Shown in pieces: positions 1 through 9,900 of a stretch of 15,406 nt of DNA (within the stretch, counting starts at the first letter, position 1; each line of letters begins with the position of its first letter). The notes under the pieces were generated by a model. The model saw only the letters and a program-made list of their open reading frames with translations. It had not been told where the DNA came from and did no database searches. The translations under genes were made by a program, and so were the position numbers. The stretch covers positions 1 to 15,406 of the forward strand of contig JAHFDQ010000070.1 in NCBI GenBank assembly GCA_023248915.1, read 5' to 3'. The stretch comes from Archangiaceae bacterium. GTDB lineage: Bacteria; Myxococcota; Myxococcia; Myxococcales; Myxococcaceae.

Positions 1-701
1 TGGGCGGTCTGGCTGGTCTTGTAGTTGCCGGCGGAAGCGCTGGTGATGGACAGCTCGTAGTCGAGCAACGCCGCCACCTTGAGCTTGGACAGTTGGAACC
101 GCCCGAAGGCCAGCTCGGCCCCTGCGCCAATCTGCGTCAGGGCGAGCGAGGTGCCGAGGTAGGTCGCGCCGACCGCGAACGGAGCCACCCGGCCCCGCAG
201 CGCCGCGGAAACGAGGCCTCCATTGTCGAAGCCCAGTCTCACTCCCAACAACGGGCCGTGGTGCCGGAGCTGCGCCGCGGCCACGGTGGTCGGCGTCACG
301 TCGAGCTGGGGGACGGCTCCGTAGCCGTAGCCGAGCTGCCCTTCGGCGGACAGGCCCGAGGCCGCGACCCACCGCGCCGCGATCGCCGCCGAGGCGCGAA
401 GGCCGGTCTCGGTGACGGTGACGTCCTTGGTGCGGGCGAGGTTCTGGCCGACGACGTTGAAGCGTTCTCCTCCGGCCTCGACCGAAAGCCCGACCGGGCT
501 CCGTTCGAAGAAGTAGTCGAGTGTCAAGCGGCCCTGGGTTGCCGACAAGCCGCCGAAGCGGACGCCGAGCGAGCCGTCGGACTGGATCGAATTCCGCAGG
601 GCGGCTCCGCCGGAAATCGTCAGTCGGGCGCGGGCCGGCTCGGCGGCATGAGCGGTTACGGCCGCGGCCACCAGGGCAGCGACGAGCAATGGAAAACGCA
701 A
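1..701 (-). CDS. Exported, probably outer-membrane beta-barrel protein (partial, C-terminus beyond window)
   Basis: Reading the minus strand from 701 to the window edge gives 233 codons with no stop. The proposed start is TTG at 701 (read as Met). It lies 9 nt after an AGGGGG stretch on the minus strand and opens a clean signal peptide: MRFPLLVAALVAAAVTAHAA, then EPARA. An in-frame GTG at 725 is an alternative, but it would put the AGGGGG inside the gene and lengthen the n-region. The mature part is rich in short alternating hydrophobic/polar strands separated by Gly/Asn/Asp turns (for example GRLTLDYFFE, VGLSVEAGGERF, LLGVRLGFDNGG, VAALLDYELSI), as expected of a transmembrane beta-barrel. 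No catalytic motif was seen and I do not recognise the family. It is divergent from the giant gene and shares its upstream region. Role inferred: outer-membrane protein of unknown function. The call of an exported protein is firm; the barrel call is moderate. Confidence 0.75.
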   Translation of the reverse strand, partial: MRFPLLVAALVAAAVTAHAAEPARARLTISGGAALRNSIQSDGSLGVRFGGLSATQGRLTLDYFFERSPVGLSVEAGGERFNVVGQNLARTKDVTVTETGLRASAAIAARWVAASGLSAEGQLGYGYGAVPQLDVTPTTVAAAQLRHHGPLLGVRLGFDNGGLVSAALRGRVAPFAVGATYLGTSLALTQIGAGAELAFGRFQLSKLKVAALLDYELSITSASAGNYKTSQTA

Positions 702-885
702 CCTGTGTAACCCCCTGGGGTGCACGCGTCGGGCATCATAGCCGGGCCGCGTTCCGGCGCCTCTTTAGATGTCGCTGACAGGAGTCGATAGGGGTCAGAT
801 GTAGGGGGTTGGTGGCCTGCTCAGCGGGCGTTAGACATCCTATAGTCCTATAGTCTCCGTTCCAGGCGGCCGGCGGGGGTTCCCG
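702..885. promoter_or_regulatory. Divergent intergenic region between beta-barrel gene and giant surface-protein gene
   Basis: These 184 bp separate two gene starts that face away from each other, so promoters for both must lie here or overlap the coding starts. AT-richer patches at 761-780 and 831-854 stand out from the GC-rich surroundings. No convincing -35/-10 pair could be fixed on either strand. The plus-strand gene has a GGCGGGGG stretch at 872-879 ending 6 nt before its ATG, which serves as a plausible ribosome binding site. The minus-strand gene has AGGGGG 9 nt before its TTG. No small gene was seen here. Confidence 0.55.
839..854. repeat. Tandem CCTATAGT direct repeat with two CTATAG palindromes
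   Basis: The 8-bp unit CCTATAGT occurs twice in immediate succession (839-846 and 847-854), 32 bp before the ATG of the giant gene. Each unit contains the palindrome CTATAG. TATAGT resembles a -10 hexamer, so the repeat could be two overlapping promoter positions. Alternatively it could be a pair of half-sites for a regulator. No matching -35 at 16-18 bp is convincing. The repeat itself is plain in the sequence; its function is a guess. Confidence 0.4.
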
Positions 886-942
886 ATGAGTAGACGTATT
901 GGAGCGAAAAGCTCGCTCGTTTTCATGGCAGTCATGTCGTGC
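886..942 (+). other. Lipoprotein signal peptide and lipobox of the giant protein
   Basis: The first 19 residues read MSRRIGAKSSLVFMAVMSC. A basic n-region (two Arg, one Lys) is followed by a short hydrophobic stretch and then V-M-S-C, which fits the lipobox pattern for cleavage before Cys19 by signal peptidase II. The residue after the Cys is Gly, not Asp, which argues against the inner-membrane retention rule known from E. coli. The hydrophobic core is only about 9 residues, shorter than usual, so export by this signal is likely but not certain. Confidence 0.65.
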
Positions 943-3900
943 GGACGGGGCGGGCCTCCGGTAGGAGTCGAGGCTCCCGTCGCCCCGGCGGTGCGAGCTC
1001 CGGTGGTGAGTGAAGAGCGGGTGAGCGCCACCACCCGGCTGCTGCACCGGAGGGATGGAACCACAACGGCGGTAGTCACCGCCGGACCGAGCGGCTACCA
1101 GGATGCCCTGGGCGCCTGGAAAGAAATTCGCACCGACCTCAAGGCTACCAAGGACGGGTTTCTGGCGGACGAGAACCTGGTGCGCGCACGGTTTCCGGCG
1201 ACGTTGGGCGACGGAAGGTCCATCCGCTTCGAGGACCGCACCGGCCTGGGTTTCTCATGGCGGCCCGAGTGGCCCCAGGGCGTGACGGCCGACGTCAGCG
1301 CGCTTGGGGGAACCGCGCGTTATCGGCTTCACGGGGCGCTCGAGGGCGTGGTCGAGGAGTTTCTCGTCCAGCGCGGGACGGTGAAGCACAACCTGGTGCT
1401 CGAGAGCCGCGAAGCTCTGGACCGGGCTCTCGTCGCGCTGCCAGACGGCGCGCTGGGAGTCGCGGGCCACCTTCAACTCGACCCCGGAGTCAGCCTGGAA
1501 ACCCGAGGCGAGGCGCTGGCGCTTGCGGGTCCCGGCGGCAAGATTTTCGACTTCCCCGGCCCGCGGGCCTTCGAATTCGGAGAAAACGCTCCTTCGACGC
1601 AAGCTCGGTTCCGGTGGGACGCTGACGCAGGCCTGCTCTGGGTCGAAGTAGACGCAAACTGGTTGAAGGCCGAGGGCCGCCGCTTCCCACTCGCCATCGA
1701 CCCCCCGGCCACGGTGATGACGGGGTTCGCCGCGACCGTCTACGCGCCCTCCTCCACCGGGCCTGGCAGCGCGCTGTTTTCGGGCCTTCGCGTCGGCTCG
1801 CTTAGCTCGTCGGAGTACTACCAGATTGCAGTCAAGTTCGAGACCAGCGCGATTGACCCGACCACTACGGTCACTTCGGCTTCGGTGAACACGTACTTCA
1901 CGACCGGGGGGGCCAGCTTCGTTCAGACCTTCCACTACGCGCGGCTCACCCTGGACCCGGAAACGTCTCAACCCGCGATGCTCTGGACCAACGGAACTCA
2001 CGGTGCCACACCCGACTACGCGACCTTCAGCTCCGCAGGAAACTGCGATTGCTGGGTCAATGGCGGCAACCCGGCGACGCAAACCGGGACGCTGTTGGGC
2101 GCCACCGGGGCGTCCGACCTTCAGGCCTCGCTCTCACAAGGGCGTTTCCTGGTCGGCCTCCACGTCCCTAGCTTCACCAATGGCAGATACGCGACGTTGG
2201 CTGGCATGGTCGACCTCAATCAGCAGCAACTCTACATCGACTACACGACTGGAGTGCCCGTCGTCAGCCAGGTATCGCCAGCGTCGGCCCCGTTCGGCCC
2301 CGGAGCACCATTGACGATTCGCGGGACCAACTTCAGGTCGGGGTTATCCGTGCAGCTCATCAACGTGTTGGGCGGGGCGCCGATTGCGGTACCCGGCGTG
2401 GCGTACCTGACCGCTTCCCAAATTCAGGCAACGCTGCCTGCCTTGCCAGTAGGCGTCTACGACGTGGTGGTGACGACCGTAGGCGGCACGTCGGTTTCGA
2501 CCTTAGCCGACCGATTCACGGTCTCGGCGGTCTCGACTTGGACCGGCACAAGTTCATCGAGTTGGGCAGACGCGTCGAACTGGAGTCCACCGGCAACACC
2601 CCTGCCCTCCAGCGACGTCGTCATTCCGGTGGGCACGCCCCCGTGCCAGTTGGACGTTGCGAGCGCGTCGGTTCTTTCGGTCAGCCTTACGGGTGGTGCG
2701 CTCGTCTTCGGCACGGGTAGCCTCACAGTGGCACAAGACGTCAACCTCGGATCTGGCTCCCTTAGTATGGTTGCGGGCGGCGCGATGTCGATCGGTCGGA
2801 GCTTCCTGGTCGCCAGCGGAACGTTTGCCAGCGGTGCGGGCACCGTCACGTTTGCGAACCCAATGGCGAACCGGCAGTCCCTCATCACCACCGGCCTAAT
2901 GGTCTGGGACGATTTCGAAACGGGCGCAATCGGCTGGACGAACACGACGACGACGGGCGGAATCGCCTGGCGCATTCAAGAATCGTATTCGGCCTCTCCT
3001 TCGCGCGCCTGGTACCAGCAGGGCTCGCAATTGACACAGGGCGGCGCGACACTCGTGTCGCCGTCCTTCAACCTCTCGGGAAAATCCACCGCGGTGCTTC
3101 GGTGGAAGCACAGGTACCGCATCAGTCCCGAGGATTCCACCGGGCCGAATACGGCAGATGGGTTCGTCGTGCAGGTGAGTCCAAACGGCGGCGGTGGTTG
3201 GACAACCATTGCTCCCACGACCACGGATGCGAGCCCCCACATGCCCAAAGCGGCTGGCACCAAGTGCGCCAACAACTCGACCCGGACTGCCAACCCGGTG
3301 ACCGCCGGCCCGGGTGGCCTATACGCCGGCATTCAGGACGCCTTCGTCCAGGAATCGGTCGCCCTGCCCGGCTTCGCGCTGGGGCAACCATCGGTGATGG
3401 TTCGTTTCTGGTCGGGGTGGGACAACTGCAACGACTACGACCCATGGGAAGGCGTCTACATCGACGAAGTCGTGGTGACCGCCGACGAGACGCCCGTGAC
3501 GTTCAACAACCTAGTGGTGTCGAACCTCGCCGAGGTCAGCTCCATGACCGCGCTCCAGGTCACTGGCAACCTGACCGTCTCCACCGCGAACAACTCGCTG
3601 GACCTGAACGGAAAGGGGCTGACGGTCAGCGGGCAGGTCGACAACTCGGGGGTCTTGACGCGTGGTCCCGGAGGGGCCTTTGCCGTGACCGGTGCCTTCA
3701 ACAACTCAGGGACCTTCCTGATGGGCTCGGGTCCCGTTTCAACCGGTACATTGGTGAATGCAGGCTTCTTCGTGGGGGGCACCGGCGGCGGTCTGTCGGT
3801 CTCTGGCCTGACGAACTCGGGCCAGCTCGCGACAGGCGACGGAGTTACGCTCGTTACCGGCCCAATCACAAACATCGGGACTCTAGTTGTCCGCGGCCCT

Positions 3901-6900
3901 GGGCTCAACGTGTCTGGCGACGTAACCAACGGTGGCACGATAGACCTAGGAATGGCCGCCTTGACACTGTCCGGATCCGGGACCGCGACAATCGGGGGTG
4001 CTGGCATCTATCGCGAGTCGGCCTTCCGGACAGTGTTGTTTTCCGATGGCTTTGAATCGGGGGGGTTTGCGGCCGGCGGGTGGGTCCCAGATTCTGGCGG
4101 ATGCGCCTGGACCGACCCGGCCGTGGTCAATGCTCCGGGCGGAGTTGGGTCGGGGTCGAAGGTGGTCAACCTTCCGGCCGGCGGCCATTGTTTCGACAAC
4201 TGGATCTACAAGTCGTTCAGCACCACCGGGCAGCAGGGCATCTGGGTGACGTATGGCCGCGCGACAACCTCGGGCGCAGGTACCTACGTCTTCGACTTCG
4301 AGTTCAGTATCGACTCGGGCGCGACTTGGAAATCTGCAAAAAGCGTTTCGGGGCAGTTCGGCTACGTAATCGACGCCGTGAACCTCTCGGCCATCGATCC
4401 GGCAGTGAACAACAACCCCGGTTTCCAGATTCGGTTCCACAGCTACACGAGCGCCGGCAGCATGTACCACTACATCGACGATGTGACCATCGAGGCCGGA
4501 CTGGGGGGCGTGGGCGCGCTGAACATCACCGGGGGCACAAAGGTCATCTCACCCGGCGATCTCGCCAAGAACCTCCAGGTTCGAGGAGCGCTCAACTTGG
4601 CCGGCGGCGCATTGCAGGTGAGCACCGGAAGCACGCTAAGCCTAGCGAACCCGTCGGCCGTGACCTCTTCCACGGCCGCCGCGACAGTTCTCCACGTGAA
4701 TCCGGGCGGCAAGCTCGCGCTCTCCGCAAACACCATCTTGAACGTCGGCGGCGCGCTCGAGCTCCTCGGCGTCGCAGGGAGTCCGGCGATGGTGACCTCG
4801 ACGGACACAATTACGCCCGGCCGCTACGCCCTGAACGTCAACGGCAGCTTCAACGGCTCGTACTTCGACATCGACTACGCCAACCTGAAGGGCCTCAACT
4901 TGGCGGCCGGCAGCACGGTCGTCGCGCTCGACTTCGGGTCCTTCCACCACCCACCCACGAACGGGGCGCTGCTGACCCTCGGGACGGCCGCGCCGCCCGC
5001 GGTGTCGGGCGACTGCTTCTTCGGCAACGAAGCAAGCGTCGTGGGAGCGATTTCGGTGGACGGGTCGTTCAACAACTCCCCGATTCGCTTCGACCGCGCC
5101 TCGGGGCCGCTGGCCGGCGAGACTCATGACAAAGACTTCGCCCTGGCCACGCCCGGCAACGTGACCTGGGGCCCGACGCAGTTCGGCTACCTGACCGCGG
5201 CTCAAACAATCCCGGCCGGGGCCTGCAGCGGCGGCGTCGTGCTTCAGGTCATGGACGCGAGCTTTGCCGCCGCGGTCGCCTCCTCGAACATCACCTTCAC
5301 TTTGTCGAAGTCGTCGGGTTCCCTGACCTTCTACGGCGACTCGGGTTGCGTCACCTCTACGACGACTGCGCTCGTAGCGGCCGGCTCGAGCACAGTTACC
5401 TTCTACTTCAAGGACACCGCGGTCGAGGTCACCCCGATAACCGCTGCCGCGCCAGGCCTGGGCTCGTGGAACCAGGGCGAGACCATCACCGCTGCCCCCG
5501 CCGCGAAGCTCGCCTTCATCGTGCAGCCGACCAATGGCGTCGCGGGCGCCGCCCTCTCGCCTTCCGTGAAGGTGCAGGTGCAAGACGCGTCAGGCAACCC
5601 CGTGGCCTCGTCCACCGCCAACGTGGTGCTGGCGTTCGGGTTGAACCCGGGTCTCGCCACCCTGTCGGGGGGCGGCAGCACGGCCGCGGTGGCGGGAATC
5701 GCGACCTTCCCGGCGCTTTCCATCGACCGGCCCGGTCTGGGGTACACGCTGGTGGCGACCTCGGGCGGCCTCACCTCTTCGACGAGCGTGGGCTTCGACA
5801 TCGCCGGCGGGGCGCCGTCGGTGCTGGCCTTCACCACCTCGGCGCAGGTGCTCGCCGCGGGCACCTGCTCGGCACTGGCGACCGTCGAGGCACGCGACGC
5901 GCTCGGCAACCTGGCGTCTTCGGGAGTGGCGGCGACCCTGTCCTCGGCGCCCGCCACCCTGACTTTCTACCCAGCGGCGGACACGACCTGCGCGGGCGCG
6001 CCCATCACCACGCTCTCTCTCGGCCCCGCCGGCTCTTTCCGGTTCCGGGCCACCGTGGCCGGCCTCCCCGTCCTGATGGTGTCGGGCGCCGGCGTGAGCT
6101 CCGACATCCAGGACGAGACCATCAACCCCGGGCCGGCCGCCAAGGTCGGCTTCGTCACCCAGCCCACCTCGGCGGTCGCCGGCGCCACTATCTCCCCGGC
6201 GGTGCAGGCGCGCCTGTTCGACGCGTTCGACAATCCCATCACCTCGGGCTCGCCGGCCATCAGCCTTACGATGGGCAACAACCCCGGGAGCGGCGTACTG
6301 ACGGGCACCGTCGGCGTCGTGGCGGGCGGACTCGTCACGTTCAGCTTGGCGTCCATCAACAGGACGGGCATCGGCTACACCCTGGTGGCCGGGTCGGGCG
6401 CGCTTACTTCCGCGACCAGCCTTCCCTTCGACATCATCAGCGGGCCGGCCTCGAAGCTGGTCTTCACCACGTCCTCGCAGACCCTGGTGGCGGGTGACTG
6501 CTCGGCTCCGGTGACCCTCGTCCTCGAGGACGCCCTCGACAACCTGGCCACGGGCTCGGTGTCCGCCGCGGTGACCGGGGCACCGCCGACGACGCAGTTC
6601 TACGCCAGCTCGGACACGACCTGCACGGGCGCGCCCTTCACCTTCATCACGGTGAACCCGACGGCGAGCTTCCGGTTCCGCGACACCCACTCCGGGCTCG
6701 TCAGCGTCGCCGCCGCGGCCGGCGCCCTGACGCCCGCCTCTCAAATCCATACGTACACCCCCGGCCCCGCCGCGAAGCTCGCGTTCTTCGTCCAGCCGCC
6801 CAGCGCCGTCGCGGGCGCCGCCCTGTCGCCGGCGGTGAGGGTGCAGGTGCAAGACGCCTTCGACAACCCGGTGGTCACCTCCACCGCTGGCGTCACCCTG

Positions 6901-9900
6901 GCCTTCGGCGCCAACCCAGGCACCGGCACGCTCACTGGCGGAGGAACGGTTTCGGCCATCGCGGGCATCGCCACCTTCGCGGGCCTGTCCGTCGACAAGC
7001 CGGCCACCGGCTACACCCTGGTCGCCAGCTCAGCGGGGGGCCTCACCAGCGCCCCCAGCGCGGCATTCGACATCTCGGGTGGAGCCGCGACGAAGCTGGT
7101 GGTCACCACCCCGGCCCGCACCATCGCCGCGGGCGATTGCTCGGCGCCGTTGGCCCTCGAGGCGCGCGACGCGCTCGGCAACCCGGCGTCGTCGGTGGTT
7201 CTGGCCGGCCTGGCATCGGCGCCGGCAACGCTGACCTTCTACGACTCGGCCGACGCGACGTGCGGAGGCGCACCCATCACCACTGTCTCGCTCGGCCCCA
7301 CCGGCTCGTTCCGGTTCCGCGGAACGGTGCAGGGCGGCCCCGTCATCACGGCGTCGAGCGCTGGCCTGACCTCGGCGACCCAGAGCGCGACCGTCGACCC
7401 GGGGCCGGCTGCGAAGGTCGGCTATGTCACCCAGCCCTCCTCGGCGATCGCCGGAGCCTTCCTGTCCCCGTCGGTGCAGGTGCGCCTGCTCGACGCGTTC
7501 GACAACCCCCTCACCTCGGGCTCGCCCGTCTTCAGCCTGGTGCTGGGGAACAACCCGGGCGGCGGCACCTTGACGGTGGGCGCGGTGGGCGTCGCGGTGG
7601 CCGGGGTCGTCACCTTCCCGACCGTGTCCCTCGACAAGACCGGTACCGGGTACACGTTGGTGGCCGGGTCGGGCGCGCTTACTTCCGCGACCAGCTCGGC
7701 GTTCGACATCGTGGGCGGACCCGCGGCGAAGCTCGTCGTCACCAGCCCCGCGGTCACCGTCACCGCGGGAACCTGCTCGGCCCTGGTCGCGGTGGCGCTG
7801 CGAGACGCCTTCGACAACCCGGTTTCGACTCCGGTGACCGCGACGCTCGCTTCCAATTCCCCGACGTTGGCGTTCTACAGCGTCGCGGACACCACCTGTG
7901 CCGGACCGGCGATTACCTCGCTCTCGGTTGGGCCCGCCGCGAGCTTCCGCTTCCGCGACACGGTGGCCGGAACCCCGTCCGTCACGGCGTCGAACGGCGC
8001 CCTGACGCAGGCGAACCAGGTCGAGACCGTCACGCCGGCCGCCGCGTCGAAGCTCGCCTTCTTCACCCAGCCGGCGAGCACGATGGCGGGAGCGGCAATC
8101 TCTCCTGCCGTGCAGGTGCGGGTGCTCGATGCGTTCGACAACTTTGTGGCGACGTCCACGGCGCCCATCACCCTTGCGCTCGGAAGCAACCCCGGCGCCG
8201 GCACCCTGTCAGGCGGGGCCGCCGTCACGGCGGTCGGAGGAGTCGCCACCTTCCTTGCGCTGTCCGTGGACCGCGCCGGCGTCGGCTACACCCTCCTGGC
8301 CAACTCGGGCCTGTTCGGCGGAAGCACCAGCCTCACCTTCGACGTCAGCCCGGGCCCGGCGACGAAGTGGGTAGTCACCTCGGCGGCCCAGAGCCTCGCC
8401 GCGGGTGACTGCTCGTCGCCGGTGGCCTTCGCGCTCGAGGACGCTCTTGGCAATGCGGCGGCCGGGCCGGTCACGGCCGCGCTCGCGGTGGACTCGACGA
8501 CGCTGCGTTTCTTCGCCGCCTCCGACTCGACCTGCACCGGCTCGACGGTCACCAGCGTCTCGGCCGGACCGACGGCGAGCTTCAGGTTCCGCGACACCCA
8601 GGCCGGCTCGCCCACCTTGACCGTCTCGGGGGGAAGCCTCGCACCGGCCGCCCAGACCGAGGCTCTCGCGGTCGGCCCCGCCGCGAAGCTCGCGTTCCTC
8701 ACCCAACCCACCGGGGCCATCGCGGGTGCGTCGTTCAGCCCGGCGGTTCAGGTGCGCGTCACCGACGCCTTCGACAACCCGCTGCCCTCCTCGACCGCCA
8801 GCGTCACCCTGGCCCTCGGCACCAACCCCGGCAGCGGCACCCTCACGGGCGGGGGCCCGGTCTCTGCCGCCTCGGGCACCGCCTCGTTCCCGGGGCTTTC
8901 CATCGACCGAACCGGGGTCGGCTATACCCTGGTCGCCGCCTCGGGAACGCTCTCCGGCGCGACCAGCCTGCCGTTCAACGTCTCGGGGGGTGCGGCGGCG
9001 AAGCTCGTCATCACCTCCCCCGCCGTCACCCTCGCTGCCGGAGCCTGCTCGGCCCCGGTGACGGCGGAGCTGCGCGACGCGCTCGACAACCCGGTTTCGA
9101 CTCCGGTGGTCGCGGCGCTCGCGTCCACTTCCCCGACGCTGGCGTTCTACGCCGGCTCGGACTCCACCTGTACCGGGACGACCGTCACCTCGATCTCGGT
9201 CGGCCCCACCGGAGTCTTCCGCTTCCGCGACACCCAGGCTGGCGTTCCGGCGGTGACGGCGTCGAGCAGCGGGCTCACTCCGGCCACCCAGGACGAAACC
9301 ATCACCCCGGCTGCCGGGGCGAAGCTCGCCTTCTTCGCCCAGCCGACGGGCGCGACCGCGGGAGTGGCGGTGGCTCCCCCGGTGCAGGTGCGCGTGCTCG
9401 ACGCTTTCGGCAACTTCGACGCGACGTCCTCCGCCAGCGTCGCCCTGGCCATCGGCAACAACCCCGGCGCTGGGACGCTCTCGGGCGGGGCCTCCGTCGC
9501 CGCGGTCGGCGGCGTCGCCTCTTTCCCGGCGCTGTCCGTCGACCGCGCCGGTGTCGGCTACACGCTGTCGGCCACCTCTACGCTGCTCACCTCAGCCACC
9601 AGCTTAACCTTCGACATCACCGCGGGCCCGCCGACGAAGTGGGTCTTCACCTCGGCCGCCCTGAGCGTCGCCGCGGGTGACTGTTCGCCGCCGGCCACCG
9701 TCGCGCTCGAAGACACCTTCGCCAATCTGGCGGTCGGGCCGGTGACGGCCGCGCTGACGGCGAGCTCGACGACGCTGGAATTCTTCGCCGCCGCGGACAC
9801 GACCTGCACCGGGTCGACGCTCACCAGCGTCGCGGCGAACCCGACGGCCAGCTTCAGGTTCCGCGACACGAAGACCGGGGCTCCCACGCTGACCGCCTCG

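Noticed and set aside
93..710. 205-codon plus-strand frame at the left end
   Set aside because: The composition is Arg/Gly/Glu-rich with no recognisable pattern, while the opposite strand gives a signal peptide and beta-strand-rich protein over the same DNA.
770..780. TGTC-GCT-GACA mini inverted repeat in the divergent region
   Set aside because: A 4-bp stem with a 3-nt loop is expected by chance and is not positioned relative to any promoter element.
1063..2250. RHS-type polymorphic toxin suggested by the N-terminal module
   Set aside because: No RHS/YD repeats, no RHS core-associated region and no toxin-like C-terminus follow; the protein continues as Ig-like and PKD domains and ends in an anchor.
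1906..4065. G7 tracts at 1906-1912 and 4059-4065 as possible phase-variation sites
   Set aside because: Seven G in a row is short for slippage-driven switching and common in DNA of this GC content; the frame is intact through both.
5590..6852. 420-codon minus-strand frame
   Set aside because: Antisense shadow of the Ig-like array, low-complexity Arg/Gly/Ala-rich product.
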